NCBI GenBank assembly: GCA_041547565.1
Contig: JBFEUI010000046.1
Span: forward strand, 1 to 19,272
Reading direction: 5' to 3'
DNA from: JBFEUI01 sp041547565
GTDB taxonomy: Bacteria; Pseudomonadota; Gammaproteobacteria; Thiohalomonadales; Thiohalomonadaceae
Length of the DNA: 19,272 nucleotides
Shown here: positions 12,170-18,565 of the stretch, one piece after another
How positions within the stretch are numbered: position 1 is the first letter of the stretch
Layout of the letters: every line of letters begins with the position of its first letter
The notes under the pieces: model-generated
Seen by the model: only the letters and a program-made list of their open reading frames with translations
Databases searched by the model: none
What the model was told of the DNA's origin: nothing
Program-made: the position numbers and the translations under genes

Positions 12170-14359
12170 ATGAACCGAATACCCCGGCTGATACGTTTTC
12201 TGGCCGTGGCCGCACTTCTCTATGTGGCGGTCTTCACGCTGATGCGCGTGGGATTCTGGCTCGCCTTTCGCAGCCCGGCCGACCCGCTGCCGCTCGCCAC
12301 ACTGCTGCAATCCTTCTATATCGGTTTCAAGTTCGATCTGCGGCTTGCCCTGCTCATCCTGCTGCCGATCCTGCTGACAGGCGTCGCCACCCCGACCACG
12401 CCGGGCAGAGCACTGAAGTTCTGGGGCAAGTATCTGCTGATCATCGCGCTCATCGCCATCATCCATTTTTCCTTCAAGGGATTTCCCAGCATCGGCTATC
12501 TGCTTGGCAAGTGGCCGCGTATCCTGCCGGTGCTGATCCTGCCGCCACTGCTTGCCGCACTGGCCTACCTGAGTCCGATGCGCACCCGGTTCTGGCGCGG
12601 CTTCTGGCTCGGCTACCTGATGCTTGCCACGCTCGTCGTGATCGCGTTCTACGTGTTCGACTTCGGCCACTACGCCTACCTCAATACCCGCATCGACTCG
12701 ACCGTGCTGCGCTTCCTGGAAAATCCGCTGATCTCGGGTCAGATGGTGTGGGAGAGCTATCCGGTGGTCTGGATCTCGCTGGCGGTTGTCGCACTGAACC
12801 TGCTTATCGCCTGGGCCACGGTCACCCTGTTTAAACGCGCAGAGCTCAGCGACTACACCCCACTCACCCGCCACAGGAAGACCGGCCTGATCACGCTCAC
12901 CGTGTTTGCCGCGCTGTTCGGTATCTACGGCAAGCTCTCCTCCTACCCGCTGCGCTGGAGTGACGCCTTTTTCGGTACCCACGCCTTTGCCGCCGCGGTG
13001 GCCCTCAATCCGCTGCTCTACTTTGGCGACACCTTCAGCAACGAGGGGACGCCGTACAACAAAAAGCGGGTGAAAAAGGCCTACCCGATGATGGCCGACT
13101 ACCTGGGCGCTGACCCGATGGACAGCGAGCGCCTCAACTACACGCGCCGGGTCAGCGGCAACGGAACGCTCAAGGGCCGGCCCAATGTCATTGTCGTGAT
13201 CCTGGAGTCCTTCGCCAGCTACAAATCGGGGCTGTCGGGCAATCCGCTGGACACCACCCCCCATTTCGATGCCCTCGCCCGTGAGGGGATCTATTTTGAC
13301 AACTTCTTCACCCCGCACACCGGCACCGCCCGCTCGGTGTTCGCCTTCACCACCGGCATTCCGGACGTACAGCTGGGTGAGACCGCCTCGCGCAACCCCA
13401 CCATCGTCAAACAGCACATGCTGCTCAACGCCTTCAAGGGCTATGAGAAATACTATTTTCTCGGTGGCAGCGCCAGCTGGGGCAATATTCGCGGCATGCT
13501 GGCCAACAACATCCCTGGCCTGCATATCTATGAAGAGGGCAGCTACCGCTCGCCGCGTAACGATGTCTGGGGCATCTCCGATCTCAATCTGTTCAAGGAG
13601 GCCGACCAGGTACTCAAGGCGCAGGACAAACCCTTCTTTGCCATCATCCAGACCTCGGGCAATCACCGCCCCTACACCATCCCGGACGACAACGAGGGCT
13701 TTACCCCGCACACCCCCGATGAGGATGTCACCCGCTACGGCTTCGAGTCGCTGGCGGAGTACAACGCCTACCGCTTCATGGACCACAGCATCGGCCACTT
13801 CATCAAACTGGCCAGGGAGTCGGGCTATTTCGACAATACGGTGTTCGTCTTTTTCGGCGACCACGGCATCAACGACTATGCCGGCGACCACGCCCTGAAA
13901 CAGGAGAGCCAGCTGTTGCTCGGCAGCTACCGGGTCCCCTTCGTCATTCATGCCCCCGGGCTGCCGGGCAGCGGCCGGGTCGAGCACAAGGTGGCCACCG
14001 AACTGGACGTGATGACCACGCTGGCCAGTCTCACCGGCCATCCCCACAGCAACACCACCTTCGGCCGCGACCTGCTTGACAGGCGTTACGATGATGAACG
14101 CTATGCCTTCACCATCCATCACAGTGCCAATCCCGATATCGGCCTGATTGGCGAGCAATACTATTTCCGCATGCGTGCCGACGGCAGCGATAAAAAGCTG
14201 TTCAAACTGGGCACCGAAACGCCGCGCGACAACCACCTTGAGCGCGAACCGCGGCTGGCCGAACAGATGGCACGCATGGTGAGCGGCTACTACGAGACAG
14301 CACGTTATATAATGAACCACAACGCCCCGCTTGAGGCGGGCGCAACAGGTAACAACTGA
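12170..14359 (+). CDS. LtaS-like membrane phosphoglycerol transferase / sulfatase-family protein
   Basis: A 729-residue polytopic protein of the alkaline phosphatase superfamily. Several hydrophobic segments fill the first 255 residues (about 10-32, 56-72, 88-102, 117-134, 146-163, 199-220, 240-255). An extracytoplasmic sulfatase-fold domain follows (about 336-715). Visible catalytic features are VIVVILESF (340-348, metal ligand Glu346), HTGTARSVF (383-391, likely nucleophile Thr386), SGNHRPY with His498, and FFGDHGINDY with Asp564 and His565. In Gram-positives this architecture makes lipoteichoic acid. In Gram-negatives it more often adds phosphoglycerol to envelope glycans or has no known role, so the substrate is unassigned. 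Its stop codon lies in the purD Shine-Dalgarno, implying coupled expression. Confidence 0.85.
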   Translation: MNRIPRLIRFLAVAALLYVAVFTLMRVGFWLAFRSPADPLPLATLLQSFYIGFKFDLRLALLILLPILLTGVATPTTPGRALKFWGKYLLIIALIAIIHFSFKGFPSIGYLLGKWPRILPVLILPPLLAALAYLSPMRTRFWRGFWLGYLMLATLVVIAFYVFDFGHYAYLNTRIDSTVLRFLENPLISGQMVWESYPVVWISLAVVALNLLIAWATVTLFKRAELSDYTPLTRHRKTGLITLTVFAALFGIYGKLSSYPLRWSDAFFGTHAFAAAVALNPLLYFGDTFSNEGTPYNKKRVKKAYPMMADYLGADPMDSERLNYTRRVSGNGTLKGRPNVIVVILESFASYKSGLSGNPLDTTPHFDALAREGIYFDNFFTPHTGTARSVFAFTTGIPDVQLGETASRNPTIVKQHMLLNAFKGYEKYYFLGGSASWGNIRGMLANNIPGLHIYEEGSYRSPRNDVWGISDLNLFKEADQVLKAQDKPFFAIIQTSGNHRPYTIPDDNEGFTPHTPDEDVTRYGFESLAEYNAYRFMDHSIGHFIKLARESGYFDNTVFVFFGDHGINDYAGDHALKQESQLLLGSYRVPFVIHAPGLPGSGRVEHKVATELDVMTTLASLTGHPHSNTTFGRDLLDRRYDDERYAFTIHHSANPDIGLIGEQYYFRMRADGSDKKLFKLGTETPRDNHLEREPRLAEQMARMVSGYYETARYIMNHNAPLEAGATGNN

Positions 14360-14364
14360 AGGGG
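14358..14364 (+). promoter_or_regulatory. Shine-Dalgarno deciding the purD start
   Basis: GAAGGGG ends five bases before the ATG at 14370 and overlaps the stop codon of the LtaS-like gene (14357-14359). It supports 14370 as the purD start over the in-frame ATG at 14331. Confidence 0.75.
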
Positions 14365-14369
14365 TAACG

Positions 14370-15659
14370 ATGAAAGTACTGGTTATCGGCAGTGGCGGGC
14401 GCGAGCACGCCCTGGCATGGAAGGCGGCCCAGTCGCCCGACGTGGAGCAGGTCTTCGTGGCACCGGGCAATGCCGGCACTGCACGTGAAGCGAAGATGGA
14501 GAACGTGGCCATCGGCGTCGAGGATATCGATGGCCTGATCGCCTTTGCCCGGGACAACGGCATCGGCCTGACCATCGTCGGTCCCGAGGCCCCGCTGGTC
14601 ATCGGCGTGGTCGACGCCTTCACCGAGGCCGGCCTGCGCTGCTTCGGCCCCAGCCAGGCTGCCGCCCAGCTGGAAGGCTCCAAGGCCTTTACCAAGGATT
14701 TCCTGGCCCGGCACGACATTCCCACTGCCGCCTACGGCAACTTCACCGACATCGATGAGGCGCTGGCCTATCTGAAACAGCAGGGTGCCCCCATCGTCAT
14801 CAAGGCCGACGGCCTGGCTGCCGGCAAGGGCGTCATCGTCGCCATGACCGAAGCGGAGGCCGAGGCAGCGGTGCGCGACATGCTCGCCGGCAACGCCTTC
14901 GGCGAGGCGGGCCACCGCGTGGTGATCGAGGAGTACCTGGAGGGCGAGGAGGCCAGCTTTATCGTCATGGTCGACGGGGAACACGTGCTGCCGATGGCCA
15001 CCAGCCAGGACCACAAGCGCGTCGGCGAGGGCGATACCGGTCCCAACACCGGCGGTATGGGCGCCTACTCCCCCGCACCGGTGGTCACCGCCGAGGTCCA
15101 CCAGCGCATTATGGACGAGGTCATTATGCCCACGGTACGCGGCATGGCCGCAGAGGGCCATCCCTACACCGGTTTTCTCTATGCCGGCCTGATGATCAGC
15201 GCCGACGGCGCCCCCAGGGTGATCGAATACAACTGCCGCTTCGGCGACCCGGAGACCCAGCCCATCATGATGCGGCTGAAATCCGACCTGGTCGCCCTGT
15301 GCGAACGCGCACTGGACGGCCAGCTGGACAGCGCCAGCGCCGAGTGGGACACACGCGCCGCCATGGGCGTGGTGCTGGCCGCCGGCGGCTATCCCGGCGA
15401 CTACAACAAGGGCGATGCCATCAGCGGCCTGGACGGCGCCGACAGTGACAGCGCCAAGATCTTCCATGCCGGTACCGCCGGAAAAAACGGCGAGGTGGTC
15501 ACCGCCGGCGGCCGCGTACTCTGTGCCACCGCACTGGGCACGAGTGTCAGCGAGGCGCAGCAACGGGCCTACCAACTGGCCGACAAAATCAGCTGGGACG
15601 GCATGTTCATGCGCCGTGATATCGGCTACCGCGCCATCGCCCGTGAACAGGGCCGCTAG
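14370..15659 (+). CDS. purD: Phosphoribosylamine--glycine ligase (GAR synthetase)
   Basis: Joins phosphoribosylamine and glycine with ATP in the second step of purine synthesis. The 429-residue protein starts MKVLVIGSGGREHALAWKAA, the canonical N terminus. The ATP-grasp signatures VIKADGLAAGKGVIVAMTE and YNCRFGDPETQPIMMRL follow, then a C-terminal domain with VLAAGGYPGDYNKG. An upstream ATG at 14331 would add 13 residues inside the preceding gene and is rejected because of the Shine-Dalgarno. It lies ten bases after the LtaS-like gene, whereas in the usual order it directly follows purH. The FmdE-like gene begins 27 bases after its stop, with no terminator between them. Confidence 0.97.
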   Translation: MKVLVIGSGGREHALAWKAAQSPDVEQVFVAPGNAGTAREAKMENVAIGVEDIDGLIAFARDNGIGLTIVGPEAPLVIGVVDAFTEAGLRCFGPSQAAAQLEGSKAFTKDFLARHDIPTAAYGNFTDIDEALAYLKQQGAPIVIKADGLAAGKGVIVAMTEAEAEAAVRDMLAGNAFGEAGHRVVIEEYLEGEEASFIVMVDGEHVLPMATSQDHKRVGEGDTGPNTGGMGAYSPAPVVTAEVHQRIMDEVIMPTVRGMAAEGHPYTGFLYAGLMISADGAPRVIEYNCRFGDPETQPIMMRLKSDLVALCERALDGQLDSASAEWDTRAAMGVVLAAGGYPGDYNKGDAISGLDGADSDSAKIFHAGTAGKNGEVVTAGGRVLCATALGTSVSEAQQRAYQLADKISWDGMFMRRDIGYRAIAREQGR

Positions 15660-15686
15660 TGCCCGGCTGTCCCCAGGAGTACGAAT

Positions 15687-16298
15687 ATGTCTGAACCGCT
15701 ATTTCCCGCCAGTCCCACCCTGACCCTCTACGACCCGCTGGGCGAGATGCTCGGGGCCGGCGACGGCCTCTACCACTACAGTTTTGATGATGTGGTCAAA
15801 CTCTCCGGCCACGCCTGCCCCACGGTGGCGGGAGCCTTCGTCATGGCCAAGCGCGCCCTGGAGCTGCTCTACGGTGAGGCCACGCCGCGCCGCGGCAACA
15901 TCGCCGTCGAATTTCACGGTGCCCTGGAGACCAGTTCCAACGGCCCCTTCACCCAGGTACTCACCCTGATCACCGGTGCCGCCGCCGACAACGGTTTCAA
16001 GGGACTGGCCGGCAAGGAGGTACGCAAGGGCCTGCTGGCATTCGACGGCAGCGGTGAGCCACCTGCCCGCTGCAGCTTCCGCCGCAACGACACCGGGCAG
16101 AGCGTCACCCTCGAATACCGTCCCAACGCCATGCCCAACCCGCCGGAGCTGGATGCACTGATGCCGCTTATCCTGCGGGATGAGGCCGATGAGGCGCAGA
16201 CGGCGCAGTTCCGCCGCCTGTGGCGCAGCCGCATCGACTGGCTGCTGGAGGACGGCGGAGAGCAGAGCATCGCCATCGTCGCCGAACAGGCCAATTAA
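15687..16298 (+). CDS. FmdE-like protein of unknown function
   Basis: A 203-residue cytoplasmic protein with no signal peptide or membrane segment. Residues 40-65 (SGHACPTVAGAFVMAKRAL) resemble the GHxCPG..G..A motif of FmdE, the E subunit of formylmethanofuran dehydrogenase, with His42 and Cys44. The following pattern of hydrophobic strands, then FTQVLTLITGAAADNGFKGL (88-107), also fits that fold. A second cysteine usual in FmdE (ACGVDA..LTGC) is absent; here the stretch reads GALETSS. Only one other cysteine is present (Cys129). A good Shine-Dalgarno, AGGAG, lies upstream. Its position between purD and prk suggests co-transcription with purD. The fold relation is moderate and the function is unknown. 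Confidence 0.7.
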   Translation: MSEPLFPASPTLTLYDPLGEMLGAGDGLYHYSFDDVVKLSGHACPTVAGAFVMAKRALELLYGEATPRRGNIAVEFHGALETSSNGPFTQVLTLITGAAADNGFKGLAGKEVRKGLLAFDGSGEPPARCSFRRNDTGQSVTLEYRPNAMPNPPELDALMPLILRDEADEAQTAQFRRLWRSRIDWLLEDGGEQSIAIVAEQAN

Positions 16299-16334
16299 TG
16301 GCGGTATATGTATTAACAAACGGAATAGTCATCA

Positions 16335-16425
16335 TTGAAGCAAGACTTCCTGCGCGGTTTTCCGCTAGAATAGGCGGTTCAACTTTTTAGCCGCTTTCAG
16401 GAATCCAAACACAGGGGAGCACTCC
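16335..16425 (+). promoter_or_regulatory. Leader and possible promoter region of prk
   Basis: A TAGAAT -10-like box lies at 16366-16371 without a good -35; GAAG-caaga-CTTC (16337-16349) is a dyad where an activator could bind. GCGG/CCGC segments alternate (16354-16357, 16362-16365, 16374-16377, 16392-16395) and could form alternative small hairpins. A strong Shine-Dalgarno, AGGGGAG, precedes the ATG. A weak -35 plus an upstream dyad would suit activation by a CbbR-type regulator, but I cannot identify a canonical CbbR site. Confidence 0.3.
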
Positions 16426-17325
16426 ATGTCTGTAAAGCATCCAGTTATCGCCGTAACCGGCTCATCCGGTGCCGGTACAACAACCGTTAAAAACGCATTC
16501 GAGCACATCTTCTTCCGTGAGAAGATCAAGCCGCTGGTCGTCGAAGGCGACAGCTTCCACAGCCTGGACCGTGCCCAGTTCAAGGAAGCCATGGCCAAGG
16601 CCGAGGAGGAAGGCAACCACTCTTTCAGCCACTTCGGCCCCGAGGCCAATCACTTCGACAAGATCGCCGAGACCTTCAAGACCTACGGCGAGAGCGGCAA
16701 GTGCAAGCGCCGCTACTACATCCACAGCGATGAAGAGGCCGCCGAGCACAACGCCCGCCTGGGCGGTACCGACTACACGGCCGGCCAGTTCACTCCATGG
16801 GAAGATATCACCGAGGAGACCGACCTGCTGTTCTACGAGGGTCTGCACGGCTGCGCCAAGAACGCTGAGGTCGACATCTCCGAGCATGCCGACCTGAAGA
16901 TCGGCGTGGTCCCGATCGTCAACCTGGAGTGGATCCAGAAGATCTTCCGCGACAACGCCCAGCGCGGCTACTCCGCCGAGGCCATCGTCGATACCATCCT
17001 GCGCCGCATGCCGGACTACGTGAACTACATCACCCCGCAGTTCTCACGTACCGACATCAACTTCCAGCGCGTACCGACCGTGGACACCTCCAACCCGTTC
17101 ATCGCCCGTGACATCCCGACACCGGACGAGAGTTTCGTGGTCATCCGTTTCAAGGATCCGAAGAGGTTCAACGTGGACTTCCCCTACCTGCTGAACATGA
17201 TCCCCAACTCGTTCATGTCACGCCGTAACTCCATCGTGGTGCCCGGCGGCAAGATGGGCTTTGCCATGGAACTGATCCTGGCACCGGTCATCCACACCCT
17301 GATCGAGAACAGCCGCAACGCCTGA
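16426..17325 (+). CDS. prk: Phosphoribulokinase, proteobacterial type
   Basis: Phosphorylates ribulose 5-phosphate to ribulose 1,5-bisphosphate, the RuBisCO substrate, in the Calvin-Benson-Bassham cycle. The 299 residues match the short, class I octameric bacterial enzyme. The P-loop is GSSGAGTTT (12-20), followed by EGDSFH with the catalytic Asp42, then HFGPEANHFD (69-78), FYEGLHG (136-142) and VVPIVNLEWIQKIFRD (161-176). It indicates autotrophic capacity although no RuBisCO gene is in the window. An unlinked prk is common in gammaproteobacterial autotrophs. It is followed by a strong bidirectional terminator. Confidence 0.97.
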   Translation: MSVKHPVIAVTGSSGAGTTTVKNAFEHIFFREKIKPLVVEGDSFHSLDRAQFKEAMAKAEEEGNHSFSHFGPEANHFDKIAETFKTYGESGKCKRRYYIHSDEEAAEHNARLGGTDYTAGQFTPWEDITEETDLLFYEGLHGCAKNAEVDISEHADLKIGVVPIVNLEWIQKIFRDNAQRGYSAEAIVDTILRRMPDYVNYITPQFSRTDINFQRVPTVDTSNPFIARDIPTPDESFVVIRFKDPKRFNVDFPYLLNMIPNSFMSRRNSIVVPGGKMGFAMELILAPVIHTLIENSRNA

Positions 17326-17344
17326 GCACGCTCGGCCTGCTGCA

Positions 17345-17376
17345 ACAAAAAAGCCCGCTGCTGCGGGCTTTTTTGT
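17345..17376. terminator. Bidirectional rho-independent terminator between prk and marR
   Basis: A perfect 14-bp stem, ACAAAAAAGCCCGC (17345-17358) with GCGGGCTTTTTTGT (17363-17376), closes a TGCT loop. The T6 run on the plus strand serves prk and the A6 run serves the convergent marR-type gene. Confidence 0.95.
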
Positions 17377-17395
17377 GCCGGGCAGAAGGGCGTAT

Positions 17396-17878
17396 TCAGA
17401 CCTCCTTGACCACCTGCTCATCACTGCTGTCGAGCAGCGGAGCGGCCTCCAGCTTGCCCGCCTGCATCATCTCCGCCACCCGCTGCAGGGAGGAGAGAAT
17501 AAGGTTCTGCTCCCAATCCTCCAGGTGGCTGAAACTGCGGATAAAGTTCTCCTGCATCAGCGTCGGCGCCTTTTCCAGCACCTGGCCGCCTGCCTCGGTC
17601 AGATAGAGAAACACCTTGCGCTTGTCCTGCTTGCTGCGCTCACGCCGCAGATAGGCCTTGCGCTCCAGACGGTCGAGGATCGAGGTCACCGTGGCCTGGC
17701 TCAGATTCACCTCGCGGGCAATTTCTCCCGCGGTAACGGGCTCCGCCTGGGCAATTGATTGCATCACTAACAGTTGTGGTCCGGTCATACCGGATTCACG
17801 CTCCAGTTTTTTAGAGTGCAAATCAATCGCCCGAATAATCTGGCGCAGCGCCACCAGGACCTTGTCGTGTATTTCCAT
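17396..17878 (-). CDS. MarR-family regulator of ectoine synthesis (EctR/CosR type)
   Basis: A winged-helix dimeric transcription factor, 160 residues from the ATG at 17878. The dimerisation helices flank a helix-turn-helix at about 49-72 (TAGEIAREVNLSQATVTSIL) and a wing at about 81-94 (RSKQDKRKVFLYLT). The N terminus EIHDKVLVALRQIIRAIDLHSKKL resembles CosR of Vibrio and EctR1 of halophilic methanotrophs, both ectoine repressors. The reading frame extends to another ATG at 17965 (189 residues), but those 29 residues have no Shine-Dalgarno and no counterpart that I recall. It is divergent from ectA across an EctR-like operator, so repression of ectAB and autoregulation are expected. Confidence 0.88.
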   Translation of the reverse strand: MEIHDKVLVALRQIIRAIDLHSKKLERESGMTGPQLLVMQSIAQAEPVTAGEIAREVNLSQATVTSILDRLERKAYLRRERSKQDKRKVFLYLTEAGGQVLEKAPTLMQENFIRSFSHLEDWEQNLILSSLQRVAEMMQAGKLEAAPLLDSSDEQVVKEV

Positions 17879-17967
17879 GGAGAATTCTTGCCTTTCAGGG
17901 TCTGAAAAGTCATTGATCAGTAACGTTTGGTACCTAAGATGCCACTTTTGCTCTGTTGAAGCCATAC

Positions 17968-17996
17968 TTGCACAGTTTAGTTTATAACGCTAAAAT
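17968..17996 (+). promoter_or_regulatory. ectA promoter
   Basis: TTGCAC (17968-17973), 17 bases, TAAAAT (17991-17996). Transcription would start near 18003, about 33 bases upstream of the ectA ATG. The -10 box and the start site overlap the palindromic operator at 17994-18011. Confidence 0.55.
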
Positions 17997-18009
17997 TTAG
18001 TACACTAAA
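17981..18009 (-). promoter_or_regulatory. Possible promoter of the MarR-type regulator
   Basis: On the minus strand TTTAGT (18009-18004), 17 bases, TATAAA (17986-17981). The -35 box lies inside the operator, which would make the regulator autorepressed. A start near 17974 gives a leader of about 95 bases to the ATG at 17878, or an almost leaderless message if 17965 is used. Confidence 0.35.
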
Positions 18010-18011
18010 TA
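17994..18011. promoter_or_regulatory. EctR-type operator palindrome
   Basis: AATTTAGT-AC-ACTAAATA: two 8-base half-sites, 7 of 8 complementary, with a 2-base centre. The minus strand reads TATTTAGT-GT-ACTAAATT. The EctR1 site reported for Methylomicrobium alcaliphilum is, as I recall it, TATTTAGT-GT-ACTATATA, which agrees at 16 of 18 positions. Further TTTAG/CTAAA half-sites at 17976-17980 and 17990-17994 may form a second, weaker site. Confidence 0.7.
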
Positions 18012-18036
18012 TTTGCACGAAATGCAAGGATAATTG

Positions 18037-18564
18037 ATGCACGCAAGTAAAAGCGGGCGCGACGCCACGTTGCGCAAACCCGAACCCGGCGATGAATTCG
18101 CCATATACAAACTGATCAAAGAGAGTCCACCCCTCGATCCCAATTCCATCTACAGCTACCACCTGCTGTGTCGCCACTTCCGCGATACCTGCATGGTGGC
18201 GGAGCACAACGGGGAGATCGTCGGCTTTATCTCGGCCTACCTGGAACCCACCAGGGCACAGACGCTGTTTGTCTGGCAGGTGGTGGTGGCCGCCAGCCAG
18301 CGGGGACAAGGGCTGGCCAAGACAATGCTTGATGCCCTGTTTGACCGGCCGAGCTGCAGTGCTGTCGACATGCTTGAATCGACCGTCAACCCCTCGAATC
18401 TCGCCTCACGAAAGCTGTTCGAGAGCTTTGCCCGGCACCACACTTACCCGCTTAACGAGTCGGTCTTCCTTGAAGAGGATCAGTTCGGCGACCAGGAACA
18501 CGAAAAAGAGATTCTGCTGTCCATCGGGCCTTTCACCCCGGGCAGCAGCGAACAGGAGAAGTAA
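18037..18564 (+). CDS. ectA: L-2,4-diaminobutyrate N-gamma-acetyltransferase
   Basis: A GNAT-fold acetyltransferase that acetylates 2,4-diaminobutyrate, the second step of ectoine synthesis. The 175-residue protein carries the family signatures LRKPEPGDEFAIYKLIKESP (12-31), LDPNSIYSYHLLCRHF (33-48), VGFISAYLEP (62-71), the acetyl-CoA loop QRGQGLAKTML (88-98) and STVNPSNLASRKLFESFAR (115-133). ATG at 18037 follows AAGGA by six bases; a TTG three bases earlier in the same frame is less likely. The stop is one base before the ectB start, so the two are translationally coupled. Confidence 0.96.
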   Translation: MHASKSGRDATLRKPEPGDEFAIYKLIKESPPLDPNSIYSYHLLCRHFRDTCMVAEHNGEIVGFISAYLEPTRAQTLFVWQVVVAASQRGQGLAKTMLDALFDRPSCSAVDMLESTVNPSNLASRKLFESFARHHTYPLNESVFLEEDQFGDQEHEKEILLSIGPFTPGSSEQEK

Positions 18565-18565
18565 C

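Noticed and set aside
12026..14725. 899-codon open frame on the minus strand covering the LtaS-like gene and the start of purD
   Set aside because: Striking length, but it is antisense to two well-supported genes, and its product is a compositionally biased Gly/Glu/Gln/Val-rich chain with no recognisable domain.
14202..15575. 457-codon open frame antisense to purD
   Set aside because: Shadow of purD by codon bias; no motif.
16299..16425. A canonical CbbR operator before prk
   Set aside because: No convincing T-N11-A or TNA-N7/8-TNA pair could be placed; only a short GAAG/CTTC dyad is seen.
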